From Streptomyces griseorubiginosus (GTDB lineage: Bacteria > Actinomycetota > Actinomycetes > Streptomycetales > Streptomycetaceae), in assembly GCF_001514195.1 (NCBI RefSeq), contig NZ_KQ948735.1:373172-437171 (forward strand): DNA of 64,000 nucleotides. The letters are read 5' to 3'. This document shows, one piece after another, positions 51,801 to 60,137 of the stretch. Position numbers and translations under genes: made by a program. Below the pieces are notes generated by a model. That model was not told where the DNA came from. It made no database searches and saw only the letters and a list, made by a program, of their open reading frames with translations. How positions within the stretch are numbered: the stretch's first letter is position 1; each line of letters opens with the position of its first letter.

Positions 51801-53096
51801 GGCTACGCGGCCGCCGTCGGACACTCCGGCGACGACACCCCGGTCCTGGTGGTCAAGGGCGCCCCGGAGACCGTCCTGCCGGCCTGCGCCGGCCTCCCCG
51901 CCGACGCCGAGGACCGTGCCCACTCCCTCGCCGCCGACGGACTGCGCGTCCTGGCGGTCGCCCGCCGTACGGTCGACGGGGACACGCAGGCCGTGCTCGA
52001 AGAGCCCCTGCGGAACCTGGAGTTCGTGGGCCTGCTGGGCCTCGCCGACGTTCCCCGGGAGACCTCGCCCGCGCTGGTGCACGGGCTGCGCGAGGCCGGC
52101 GTACGGCCGGTCGTGCTGACCGGCGACCACCCGCGGACCGCCCACGCCATCGCCACCGACCTCGGCTGGCCCGAGGACGCCACCGTCGTCACCGGGGACG
52201 AACTCGCCGCCGCCGACCGCTCCGCGCGCTCCCGGATGCTGCGCGACGCCGATGTGGTGGCCCGGGTCGCGCCCGAGCAGAAACTCCAGGTCGTCGAGGC
52301 CCTCCGGGACGCCGGCCGGGTCGTCGGCATGGTCGGCGACGGCGCCAACGACGCGGCCGCCATCCGCGCCGCCGACATCGGCGTCGGCATCAACGCCCGC
52401 GGCTCGGCCGCCGCCCGCAACGCCGCCGACCTCGTCCTCACCGGCGACGACCTCTCCGTCCTCATCGAGGCCGTCCGCGAGGGGCACGCCCTGTGGCACA
52501 GCGTCGCCGACGCCATCGCCATCCTCATCGGCGGCAACGCGGGCGAGGTGGGCTTCGGCATCCTCGGCACCCTCCTCTCCGGCGCCGCGCCCCTGTCCAC
52601 CCGCCAGATGCTCCTGGTGAACCTCTTCACCGACCTGTTCCCGGCGATGGCGGTCGCGGTGACGCCCACGGAGCGGCCCACCGACTCCGGCGACGACCCG
52701 TCGGTCGACACGGTCCTGGGCCCCGCCCTGACCCGCCAGATCCGCGCCCGGGCCCTCACCACCTGCCTCGGCGCCACGGTCGCCTGGCTCATCGGCCGCT
52801 TCACCCCGGGCACGGCCCGCCGCTCGACCACGATGGCCCTGTGCGCGGTGGTCGGCACGCAGTTGGCCCAGACGTGGGCGGACAGGAAGGAGAGTCCTCT
52901 GGTCCGGGTGACGACCCTGGGCTCGGCGGCGGTGTTGTTCGCGGTGGTGGAGACCCCGGGCGTGAGCAGCCTCTTCGGCTGCACACCGCTGGGGCCGGTG
53001 GCGTGGGCGGGGGTGGGGGCGGCGATCGGACTGGCGGTGGCGGGCCAGAGGTTCGTGCCGGCGGTGGAGCGAACGGTACGAGATCGGTTGGGGTGA
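48819..53096 (+). CDS. Large cation-transporting P-type ATPase (CtpI/CtpH-like)
   Basis: 1,425 aa, about twice a simple P-ATPase. The N-terminal ~600 residues are actinobacteria-specific with heavy-metal-domain-like segments (VLAYWDRGLGRLVVTAAEGV near 112-130). The catalytic core follows: DVVPADARLLWEDGLEVDES and TGES near 754, PEGLP near 870, phosphorylated D912 in CFDKTGTLTENR, GDGANDAAAI near 1175, then four to six C-terminal helices. PEGLP fits calcium, magnesium or sodium-like pumps more than the CPC copper type. Paired with the repeat protein upstream. Ion not determinable. Confidence 0.92.
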   Translation: MNQALLTRPKTTAANLLLAGPRLLARATPPAIGAAAGAAAGTARAGVRTADFAARAARAARAALPGAPQDWRAGPRVHVPLRTQETDERADQGQEHRARRLAAALAEHPDIVLAYWDRGLGRLVVTAAEGVATDRVVARVAALAERHGLTAAGAQDVEELAHPGDPGSVRTAALALGADAVGVVAAVTGSALRLPASPRPLTAGVMLLRENPRFRGWLRGRLGAARTDVALAVVNAAVHGAGQSPTSLLLDGTLRACQLAEAIVRTAAFEAVHDDLCVPERDSVPGDPALRPPPLPSPAQEYAGHASAGSLAGAVAALLVKHDVTEAAEAVLAGSPKAARYGPAAYHAVLSAALSRSGVLVRDPDRLRLLETVGTVLLHPSALRTPGAGADPWAEPVLDAARRAGLRVVVLDDPALADFTGLADQVVSAERPLREVVDRLRDESEDGAGVLTVARPQDADVVAGLLRGDIAVSLTDGGCAVAWGADVLAPRGLPDVWRLLTAVPAARAVGRRSQTLARSGAALSGLLVAVGESGRGGRRTALPGLRHAPVDAAAAAALLSGARAALRVAAAGLPHPRPRVAWHALHPDDVRDRLERDAPPEPTLVEQTTGRVRAGAETVVRLPVLAPARWSAQLARAVRGELDDPLTPVLAVGSAASAILGSAMDALLVVGALDLNALVGGLQRLRAERALSGLLAQQQQKARVAEPDHDEEPHVVDAARLSPGDVVELTLDDVVPADARLLWEDGLEVDESALTGESLPVNKHTDPSPRAPVAERHCMVFEGTTVVAGRARAVVVDTGERTEAARAVALAARTPAAGGVQARLQELTRKALPLTMAGGAAVTGLALLRGTPLRQAVSGGVAVAVAAVPEGLPLVATVAQLAAARRLSAHGILVRAPRTLEALGRMDTICFDKTGTLTENRLRLVRVTDPDGTARTPGEPGADGPLRVAARACPQLDGDPGQRPAHATDEAVLDAAAPDEHWTQLEGLPFEAARGYAAAVGHSGDDTPVLVVKGAPETVLPACAGLPADAEDRAHSLAADGLRVLAVARRTVDGDTQAVLEEPLRNLEFVGLLGLADVPRETSPALVHGLREAGVRPVVLTGDHPRTAHAIATDLGWPEDATVVTGDELAAADRSARSRMLRDADVVARVAPEQKLQVVEALRDAGRVVGMVGDGANDAAAIRAADIGVGINARGSAAARNAADLVLTGDDLSVLIEAVREGHALWHSVADAIAILIGGNAGEVGFGILGTLLSGAAPLSTRQMLLVNLFTDLFPAMAVAVTPTERPTDSGDDPSVDTVLGPALTRQIRARALTTCLGATVAWLIGRFTPGTARRSTTMALCAVVGTQLAQTWADRKESPLVRVTTLGSAAVLFAVVETPGVSSLFGCTPLGPVAWAGVGAAIGLAVAGQRFVPAVERTVRDRLG

Positions 53097-53100
53097 TGAG

Positions 53101-53150
53101 ACCTACCCAGGGGCGCGGGGAACTGCGCGACCAGCCCCCACTGACCCGCA
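53101..53150 (+). repeat. Dispersed 3'-end repeat, short form (copy 3)
   Basis: AGGGGCGCGGGG at 53109-53120 followed by AACTGCGCGACCAGCC, between the convergent ATPase and MFS genes. Nearly identical to 56131-56180, including the flanking ACCCACCC-like and GACCCGCA words. Confidence 0.8.
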
Positions 53151-53159
53151 CCCGCAGAA

Positions 53160-54614
53160 CTACGCGCTGACCCCCGCTGCTTCGCGCACCTCCGCAGACT
53201 CCAACCGCTCAGCCGCACGCTCAGCAGAACGCCGGGCCCACGGCCCAGTGGTCACCGCGCCGAGCACCAGCACGGCAAGCCCACAGGCCGCCAGAATCCA
53301 CCACCCCGGCACCGCAGCGGACACGAACTTCTCCTTGTACGACGAGGAGCTCAACCCGGACGCCAGCACCGCCCCGATCACCGCCACCCCGAGCGTCTGC
53401 CCGAGCTGACGGCTGGTGGAGGCGACGGCCGCCGCAACCCCCGCCTGGGCGCGCGGCATCCCCGACACCGCCGTGTTCGTGATCGGCGCGTTGACGAACC
53501 CGAACCCGATCCCGAACACCACGTACCCGAGCAGCAGCGTCACGTCGGACGTCTCCGCGTCGAAGGCCGCGAAGAGGACCCCGCTCGCCGTCATGGCGAA
53601 CCCCGCGACCAGCAACGGCAACCGCGGCCCGCGCGAACCCACCAGCCGTCCGGCCAGCGGCGCGCACAGGAACATCGGTACCGCCATCGGCAGCATCCAC
53701 AGGCCGGCGTGCAGCGCGTCCAGGCCCCGGACGTTCTGGAGGTACAGCGTCGAGAGGAACAGGAACCCGCCGAGACCCGCGAACGCGCTGATCGCGATCA
53801 CGGTCGCCCCGCTGAACGGCGCGGACCGGAAGAACCGCAGGTCGATGAGGGGTTCGTCGCGCCGGGGCTCGTACCAGAGGAGTCCCGCCAGCGCTACGGC
53901 GGCCACCGCGACGAAGGGCAGCACCGAGCCGAGGGCGGAGGTCGGGGCCTCGATGATCGCGTACGTCAGCGAGCCGAACAGGGCGATGACGAGGACCTGT
54001 CCGACCGGGTCGGGCCGGCGGGCCCTGGGTGCCCGGGACTCGGGGACGTACCGCAGGGTGAGCAGCAGCGCGGCGATTCCGACGGGCAGGTTGACCCAGA
54101 AGATCGAGCGCCAGCCGACCGCGTCCACGAGCACGCCGCCGACCAGCGGACCCGCGGCCATGGAGATGCCGACGACCGCGCCCCACACCCCGATGGCCCG
54201 GGCCCGCTCGCGCGGGTCCGTGAAGGTGTTGGTGATGATCGACATGGCGACCGGGTTGAGCATCGAGCCGCCGACCGCCTGCACCATGCGGAAGGCGATC
54301 AGCGCGTCCAGGTTCGGTGCGGCGGAGCACAGCGCGGAGCCGATCGTGAAGACGACCAGACCGGCCATGAAGACCCGCTTGCGGCCGATCCGGTCGGCGG
54401 TGGAGCCGGCCAGCATCAGCAGGGAGGCGAGGACGAGGGTGTACGCGTCGATCGTCCACTGGAGGCCCGCCGTGCTCGCGTCCAGGCCGCGCTGGAGGGC
54501 GGGCAGGGCGACGTTGAGGGCCGTGGTGTCGAGGCTCACGATCAGGAGGCTCATGCAGCAGATCGCGAGCACCAGCATGCGTCGGCGAGGGCTGAGCTCG
54601 GGCATGGGGGTCAT
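53160..54614 (-). CDS. MFS drug-efflux transporter (DHA2/EmrB type)
   Basis: 484 aa, 14 hydrophobic segments. SLDTTALNVALPALQRGLDA near 27-46, GSTADRIGRKRVFMAGL near 70, and a long, charged C-terminal tail. ATG 54614 has no ribosome site; ATG 54605 is three codons inside. The upstream gap holds TAGTTAGACGCACTA, a short TAGT/ACTA palindrome (54630-54644), possibly an operator, though no regulator gene is adjacent. Divergent from dusB. Confidence 0.9.
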   Translation of the reverse strand: MTPMPELSPRRRMLVLAICCMSLLIVSLDTTALNVALPALQRGLDASTAGLQWTIDAYTLVLASLLMLAGSTADRIGRKRVFMAGLVVFTIGSALCSAAPNLDALIAFRMVQAVGGSMLNPVAMSIITNTFTDPRERARAIGVWGAVVGISMAAGPLVGGVLVDAVGWRSIFWVNLPVGIAALLLTLRYVPESRAPRARRPDPVGQVLVIALFGSLTYAIIEAPTSALGSVLPFVAVAAVALAGLLWYEPRRDEPLIDLRFFRSAPFSGATVIAISAFAGLGGFLFLSTLYLQNVRGLDALHAGLWMLPMAVPMFLCAPLAGRLVGSRGPRLPLLVAGFAMTASGVLFAAFDAETSDVTLLLGYVVFGIGFGFVNAPITNTAVSGMPRAQAGVAAAVASTSRQLGQTLGVAVIGAVLASGLSSSSYKEKFVSAAVPGWWILAACGLAVLVLGAVTTGPWARRSAERAAERLESAEVREAAGVSA

Positions 54615-54668
54615 CGTACGCCGATTTCGATAGTGCGTCTAACTAATGGTCGGTACATGATCGATGCA

Positions 54669-54720
54669 CGGGTACCCCGGGGCGTGCGTGACAACGGGTA
54701 CCCCGGGGCGTGCGTGACAA
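54669..54720. repeat. Perfect 26-bp tandem duplication before dusB
   Basis: The unit starting CGGGTACCCCGGGGCGTGCG and ending TGACAA occurs at 54669-54694 and again, identical, at 54695-54720, seven bases before the dusB ATG. GACAAT at 54716-54721 could be its -10, so the repeat duplicates promoter sequence. Confidence 0.9.
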
Positions 54721-54727
54721 TGGGGGA

Positions 54728-55870
54728 ATGTCCACGACCGTCCCGCCGCTCCAGATCGGCCCGCACACCGTCCAGCCGCCCGTCGTCCTCGCCCCGATGG
54801 CCGGGATCACCAACGCGCCCTTCCGCACGCTGTGCAGAGAGTTCAGCGGTGGCAAGGGCCTGTTCGTGAGCGAGATGATCACGACCCGGGCGCTGGTCGA
54901 GCGCAACGATAAGACCATGCAGCTGATCCACTTCGAGGAGAGCGAGAAGCCTCGCTCGATCCAGCTGTACGGCGTCGACCCCGTGACCGTCGGCAAGGCC
55001 GTCCGCATGATCGTGGAGGAGGACCTCGCCGATCACATCGACCTGAACTTCGGGTGTCCGGTGCCGAAGGTGACGCGCAAGGGCGGGGGTTCGGCGCTGC
55101 CGTTCAAGCGGCCTCTGCTGCGGGCGATCCTGCGCGAGGCGGTGAGCGGGGCGGGGGACCTGCCGGTCACGATGAAGATGCGCAAGGGGATCGACGACGA
55201 TCACATCACGTACCTGGACGCGGGGCGGATCGCGGTCGAGGAGGGTGTGACGGCGATCGCGCTGCACGGGCGTACGGCGGCGCAGCACTACGGCGGCACC
55301 GCGGACTGGGACGCGATCGCGCGGCTCAAGGAGCATGTGCCGGAGATCCCCGTGCTCGGGAACGGGGACATCTGGTCGGCGGCGGACGCGTTGCGGATGG
55401 TCCGGGAGACCGGGTGCGACGGGGTCGTCGTGGGGCGGGGGTGTCTGGGGCGGCCTTGGCTGTTCGCCGACCTCGTGGCGGCGTTCGAGGGGCGGACCGA
55501 TTTCCGTCGTCCCGCGCTGCGGGAGGTCGCGGACGTGATGGTCCGGCACGCGGCCCTGCTCGGGGAGTGGATCGGGGACGAGGCGCGGGGTGTCATCGAC
55601 TTCCGCAAGCACGTGGCCTGGTACCTGAAGGGGTTCGCGGTCGGGTCGGAGATGCGGAAGCGGCTGGCGATCACGTCGTCGTTGGCGGAACTCCGTTCCG
55701 GGCTCGATGAGTTGGATCTGGATCAGGCGTGGCCGGTGGGGGCGGACGGGCCTCGGGGGCGGACGTCGGGGAACAACCGGGTTGTGCTGCCGGACGGGTG
55801 GCTGAAGGATCCGTACGACTGTGCGGCGGGGGTTGGAGAGGACGCGGAACTGGACACGTCGGGGGGTTGA
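54728..55870 (+). CDS. dusB: tRNA-dihydrouridine synthase
   Basis: 380 aa flavoenzyme reducing uridine in tRNA D-loops. LAPMAGITNAPFRTLCRE near 22-40, catalytic C110 in LNFGCPVPKVTRKGGG, and HGRTAAQHYGG with VLGNGDIWS for FMN phosphate. It belongs to the DUS family near NifR3/DusB. The start at ATG 54728 follows GACAAT closely, so it is probably leaderless. Convergent, via a 352-bp gap, with the LTA-synthase-like gene. Confidence 0.95.
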   Translation: MSTTVPPLQIGPHTVQPPVVLAPMAGITNAPFRTLCREFSGGKGLFVSEMITTRALVERNDKTMQLIHFEESEKPRSIQLYGVDPVTVGKAVRMIVEEDLADHIDLNFGCPVPKVTRKGGGSALPFKRPLLRAILREAVSGAGDLPVTMKMRKGIDDDHITYLDAGRIAVEEGVTAIALHGRTAAQHYGGTADWDAIARLKEHVPEIPVLGNGDIWSAADALRMVRETGCDGVVVGRGCLGRPWLFADLVAAFEGRTDFRRPALREVADVMVRHAALLGEWIGDEARGVIDFRKHVAWYLKGFAVGSEMRKRLAITSSLAELRSGLDELDLDQAWPVGADGPRGRTSGNNRVVLPDGWLKDPYDCAAGVGEDAELDTSGG

Positions 55871-56222
55871 GTGCGGCGTGGTGGGGGCGGGCGTTTTTGC
55901 GCAGTTCCCCGCGCCCCTGGAGGCCTGCGGCGGCCCGCGCGGCTTCGGTGGGGGCGTGTGTAGCGCGTTCCGTCCGGTGGATGGGTCGGTGCCGGGATGG
56001 GGGGTATCCGTCCTCGGTCCGGCGGCTCGGTCCCTCGGTCAGTTCTCGGTTCCGGACGCCGGCCGCTGCGGGCGGACACCCCCCACCCCGTCCCCTGCGC
56101 GCCGTCAGCGTCTGCACGAGCGTCCACATGACCCACCCAGGGGCGCGGGGAACTGCGCGACCAGCCGCAACGGACCCGCACTCGCCGAACAACCGAGCCC
56201 GGCACCCCCGTAGGCACCCTCC
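55871..56222. repeat. 352-bp gene-free gap with two opposed copies of the dispersed repeat (copies 4 and 5)
   Basis: Contains a short-form copy at 55898-55918 (GCGCAGTTCCCCGCGCCCCT) and another at 56139-56180 in the opposite orientation (AGGGGCGCGGGG, then GCGCGACCAGCC), so transcripts could pair across about 240 bases. Between them is Arg/Pro/Gly-coding GC-rich DNA with no credible gene. The copies face the 3' ends of dusB and of the convergent gene. Confidence 0.8.
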
Positions 56223-57950
56223 TCACCCGCTGGACGGATGCTTCGTCGAGCCGTACGCCGTCAGGAAGCGGTCCCTGAAGGCGCTCATCTTCCAGACCGG
56301 CGCGTCGTGGGCCGGCTTCAGGCCGTCCGTCCAGTTCCAGGACGTGATCCTGGCGAGGACCTTGGGGTCCTTGGCGACGATCGAGATCGGTACGTCACGG
56401 CTCGCGTTCTCGCCGCTGACCCGGGCGATCGGCTGGTGGTCGCCGAGGAAGACGAGGACCGTGTCGTCGGTGCCGTAGCGCTCCAGCCACTGGGTGAGGG
56501 AAGTGACGGAGTAGGAGATGGACTTGCCGTACTCCTGCTTGGAGCGGGTGGGATTGGCGATGATGTCGGAGGCCTTGTTGCCGGCTTTCTGGATGGCCTT
56601 GAAGATCGAGCCGTCGCCCAGGTCGTCCCAGTCGACCATCTTCGGGATCGGGGCCCACGGCTGGTGGCTGGAGGTCAGGATGATCTCGGACATCAGCGGT
56701 TTGTCGCGCTTCTTGCTGTGGACCTGCTTCTGGTAGGCCTCCAGCGCGTACTGGTCCGGCATCGTGGACCAGCTGAACTTGGGTCCCTGGTAGCCGAGTT
56801 GGAACGCGTTGTAGACCTTGTCGAGGCCGTAGTACTTCTGCTCGGGCCAGCCCTTCTGGACGCCCGGCATCACCCCGACCGTGTCCCAGTCGCCGGTCTT
56901 CTTGAAGGCCTTGGTGAGGCTGAGGTGGTTGCTGGCCATGACCGTGCGGTAGCGCTGCTGGTTGTCGATCCAGAGGCCGGAGAGGGTCGTGGAGTGGCCC
57001 AGCCAGCTGCTGCCGCCGTACGTCGCCGAGGTCAGCCAGCCGCTCTTCGCGTGGAAGCCGGCCTTGGCGAGGGCCGCGGTGCTGGTGTCGAGGGTTTTGT
57101 CGACGCCGGGCGCGATGAGCGGGTCCTCGATGGCACTGCGGCCGTAGCTCTCGATGAAGGTGAAGATCATGTCCTTGCCCCGCAGGTCGGGTACCAGCTG
57201 GGAGCCCGGCGTGTTCCCGAACGCGTCGACCTTGGCCACCTTCTCGAACGCCGCCTCGTCCCGCAGGGTGGACACCACCCGCTGCGCCTGGATCCCTGTG
57301 AGCGCGGCGGTGTGCTCGGAGGCGAGCGGCGGGCCGAGGATCTGGAGGCCGAGGGCGGAGCAGGTGATCCAGACGGTGGCCGCGACGAGCGTGCCCCGGA
57401 CGGCCCGCTGCCGGTGCCGGGCCAGCAGGCCGCTGAGCCGGACCGTCGCCAGCGTCATGACGGTCGGCACCAGGAGCACGAGGACGATCGCGGCGACCAT
57501 GGCGGCGATCGCCACGCCCCGGCCCATCGAGTCCGCCACGTACGACTGCGCGTCGTTGAGCAGTTCCCAGTCGAGGACCGGGTTGAAGGCCCGCCCCAGG
57601 TAGTCGTTGAACCCCATGTCGAGCAGGTTGAGGATCGTCATCACCCCGAGCCCGACGCCGGCCGCCACGGCCACCGCCAGCCGTGGGCGACGCGGCAGCG
57701 CCAGCACCAGGGCGGCCCCGAGGATCGCCTCCGCCGGAAGCCGCAGGAACTCCCCGGCGTGCAGATTGGTGATCTTGTTCGGCAGCAGCAGGGCCCCGAG
57801 GACGAGCAGCGCGGCGAGGGTGTTCAGGGTCCAGCGGGTGTTCCGTACGGCGGTGGGGTGCGCGTCCCGCCAACGGGCATACCGTGACGCCTTCTCCGCC
57901 TCGGTCACCTCGGCCTCGGGTGACGTGGTCTCTGCAAGGGTCTCGGACAC
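56223..57950 (-). CDS. LTA synthase-like sulfatase-family membrane phosphotransferase
   Basis: 575 aa. About five N-terminal helices (about 35-210) precede an extracellular alkaline-phosphatase-superfamily domain (about 255-560). Motifs include IFTFIESYGRSAIED, SATYGGSSWLGHST (likely nucleophile region), and the metal-binding VFLGDHQP near 515. Such enzymes transfer glycerol-phosphate or similar groups to envelope polymers. GTG 57950 follows GGAAGGA. Actinobacteria mostly lack classical lipoteichoic acid, so the acceptor is probably another wall polymer. Confidence 0.88.
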   Translation of the reverse strand: MSETLAETTSPEAEVTEAEKASRYARWRDAHPTAVRNTRWTLNTLAALLVLGALLLPNKITNLHAGEFLRLPAEAILGAALVLALPRRPRLAVAVAAGVGLGVMTILNLLDMGFNDYLGRAFNPVLDWELLNDAQSYVADSMGRGVAIAAMVAAIVLVLLVPTVMTLATVRLSGLLARHRQRAVRGTLVAATVWITCSALGLQILGPPLASEHTAALTGIQAQRVVSTLRDEAAFEKVAKVDAFGNTPGSQLVPDLRGKDMIFTFIESYGRSAIEDPLIAPGVDKTLDTSTAALAKAGFHAKSGWLTSATYGGSSWLGHSTTLSGLWIDNQQRYRTVMASNHLSLTKAFKKTGDWDTVGVMPGVQKGWPEQKYYGLDKVYNAFQLGYQGPKFSWSTMPDQYALEAYQKQVHSKKRDKPLMSEIILTSSHQPWAPIPKMVDWDDLGDGSIFKAIQKAGNKASDIIANPTRSKQEYGKSISYSVTSLTQWLERYGTDDTVLVFLGDHQPIARVSGENASRDVPISIVAKDPKVLARITSWNWTDGLKPAHDAPVWKMSAFRDRFLTAYGSTKHPSSG

Positions 57951-58102
57951 CCGAGGGTCCTTCCGTACGGGTCCTGGTAGGAGGCGGACCCGACAGGGGG
58001 TCTCGAATCCGCCACATTCCCGTACGGCCCGTCTCGGGCCACAGTTCACGTCCCAGGGCAAACACCGCCCCAACGCTTGGTCAACGGTCGGGTGAGGGCC
58101 TC

Positions 58103-58167
58103 AAGGGGCGCGGGGCCGTATCGATGTGCGGCTCCGCCGCGTGGGCGCGACCAGCCCCCACCGGCCC
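58103..58167 (+). repeat. Dispersed 3'-end repeat, long form (copy 6)
   Basis: AGGGGCGCGGGG at 58104-58115, insert with hairpin GCGGCTCCGCCGC, then GGGCGCGACCAGCC. Lies between two minus-strand genes, after the 3' end of the debranching-type gene. Pairs with the inverse copy at 14011-14080. Confidence 0.78.
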
Positions 58168-58199
58168 GTAGCCGCCACACAACCGTCCCACCCCTCCGA

Positions 58200-60137
58200 T
58201 CAGGCGCCACCAACCGCCGTCAGCAGAGCAAGCGGCGCCGCCGCCGACCGAGCCTCCCGCACACACGCGTGCGGATACGGCACCGGCTCCCCGTGCGACT
58301 CCCGCCCGTAGCCGGCCAGGACCTCCGGCAGCCGGTGCCCGGTCGCCGTCGCCGCGTCCACCAGCCCGTGCGCCACCGCCCGCGCCTCGTCGTGCAGGCC
58401 GTACCGCGCCAGGCCCAGCGTGATCAGCGCGTTGTCGTGCGGCCACACCGAACCCCGGTGGTACGACAGCGGGTGGTAGGCCGGCTGGCCGGACGCCACC
58501 GTGCGCACGCCCCATCCGGAGAAGAAGTCCGGCTCCAGCAGCCGTCGTCCCACCAGCTCCCCGTACTCCTTGTCGAGCAGCCCCGACCACAGCAGATGAC
58601 CGGCGTCGGAGGCCAGCGCGTCGACGTGGCGGCCCTCTCCGTCCAGGGCGAGGGCGGGGAAGGCGCGGTCCTGCATCCAGAAGTCCCGCTGGAAGCGGTC
58701 CCGGAGATCGGCCGCGGCCTGTTCGAGGAGGGCTCCGTAGGTCTCGTCCTTCCACGCCGTGCGGGCGAGCCACGCGGTGCGGCGCAGCGCGTCGTAGGCG
58801 TAGCCCTGGGCGCCCGCCGCCATCACCGGTCCGCCGGCCCGGGTGCCGTCGGCGCCGCAGATCGCGCCGGGGGAGTCCTTCCAGTTCTGGTTGGCCAGGC
58901 CGCCCTGGTCAGCGCGGTAGACGAGGTAGCCGCGGGAGGTCAGGCCGCCGTGGTCGAGCATCCAGCCGATCGCGGCACGGGCGTGGGACTCCAGGCGCCG
59001 GGCGAGCGAGACGTCCCCGGTCTGTTCCACATAGGCGCCGAGGAGGACCAGGAACAGCGGGGTGGCGTCGACCGAGCCGTAGTAGCGGCCGTACGGCACC
59101 TGCCCGAAGTGCGCCAGCTCTCCGTGCCGTACCTCGTGCACGATCTTGCCGGGCTGGGCGACGGAGGCCGCGTCGGTCTCCGTGGCCTGGGTCGCGGCGA
59201 GCGCGGGCAGGGTGGCTGCGGCCAGCTGGGGGCGGTAGGGGAGGGCGAAGAGAGAGGTGAGGAGGGCGTCCCGGCCCAGGAGGGTCAGGAACCAGGGGGC
59301 CCCGGCGGCCGGGACACGCAGGTCCTCGCCGTCCGGGCCGGTGGCCGGAACCTGGAGCGAGGCCAGGTCGGCGAGACCGCGGGCGCAGGCGGCCGCCAGC
59401 TCCGGCCAGCCGGTCGGGAAGGCCACGCCCTCCACGAACTCGCCTTCCAGCGACAGGAGTTGACGGTTCAGGGCGGCAGGAGAGCTCGGTACCCGGCGGG
59501 CCCGCTTGTCGCCGTGCGGGCGGGCCAGTACGCGCAGGGTCAGCTCGGCCGAGCCGTGCGGTTCCAGGTCCAGCGTCCACACCAGGCGCCGGGCTCCGGT
59601 GCCCGTCTCCTCGACGCCGTCCGGGGCGGGCTCGGCCGTCACCGTCGTGCACGAACGCCATTCGCGGCGCTGGTAGCCGAACTCCACGCCGTCGTCGAGG
59701 ACTTCGCGGGTGCGGGTGGCGCCGGGCTTGGTGTAGGTGCGGTAGTCGGAGCGGAGTTCGAACTGGTCCGTGAAGTCGGCGTCTGCGGTGACCGCGAGCC
59801 GGACCGTGGTCGGCACCGGGCGGTTGCTCGTCACCCGCAGGGATTCGACGAACGAGCCGTCCCCGACCGCCTGTTCGCGGAAGAGGGTGTGGGCCGGGGG
59901 TTCCTGGCGGCCGCCGCGCGGGACCAGGACACAGCGGGCGGTGTCGCCGTCGGCGACCGGCGAGAGGGTCTCGGGGACCGCGCCGTCGACCGTGAGCTGC
60001 CAGCGGCTCAGGTGCCGGGCGTCCCGTACGAACAGCCCGTCCGGGAAGCTGCCGCCCCGGACCCCGCTGATGTCCCCGCCGTCACCCACGGCAGCGAACG
60101 TCCCGCCGTGCACGAGCAGATGATGCCGGTCCGTCAT
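58200..60137 (-). CDS. Amylo-alpha-1,6-glucosidase/glycogen-debranching-like protein
   Basis: 645 aa. An N-terminal GDE-type domain (about 1-260; GGSFPDGLFVRDARHLSRW) precedes an (alpha/alpha)6 catalytic domain with FLTLLGRDALLTSLFALPYRP and HPLSYHRGSVWPHDNALI, typical of the GDE/GH15-like fold. ATG 60137 overlaps the stop of the upstream glycosidase by four bases (ATGA). Probably breaks internal alpha-glucosidic or related bonds in an oligosaccharide, together with its partner gene; the substrate is not certain. Confidence 0.86.
   Translation of the reverse strand: MTDRHHLLVHGGTFAAVGDGGDISGVRGGSFPDGLFVRDARHLSRWQLTVDGAVPETLSPVADGDTARCVLVPRGGRQEPPAHTLFREQAVGDGSFVESLRVTSNRPVPTTVRLAVTADADFTDQFELRSDYRTYTKPGATRTREVLDDGVEFGYQRREWRSCTTVTAEPAPDGVEETGTGARRLVWTLDLEPHGSAELTLRVLARPHGDKRARRVPSSPAALNRQLLSLEGEFVEGVAFPTGWPELAAACARGLADLASLQVPATGPDGEDLRVPAAGAPWFLTLLGRDALLTSLFALPYRPQLAAATLPALAATQATETDAASVAQPGKIVHEVRHGELAHFGQVPYGRYYGSVDATPLFLVLLGAYVEQTGDVSLARRLESHARAAIGWMLDHGGLTSRGYLVYRADQGGLANQNWKDSPGAICGADGTRAGGPVMAAGAQGYAYDALRRTAWLARTAWKDETYGALLEQAAADLRDRFQRDFWMQDRAFPALALDGEGRHVDALASDAGHLLWSGLLDKEYGELVGRRLLEPDFFSGWGVRTVASGQPAYHPLSYHRGSVWPHDNALITLGLARYGLHDEARAVAHGLVDAATATGHRLPEVLAGYGRESHGEPVPYPHACVREARSAAAPLALLTAVGGA

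Noticed and set aside
49707..52499. 930-codon minus-strand frame over the P-type ATPase
   Set aside because: Antisense to a protein with all P-ATPase motifs; composition is that of a shadow.
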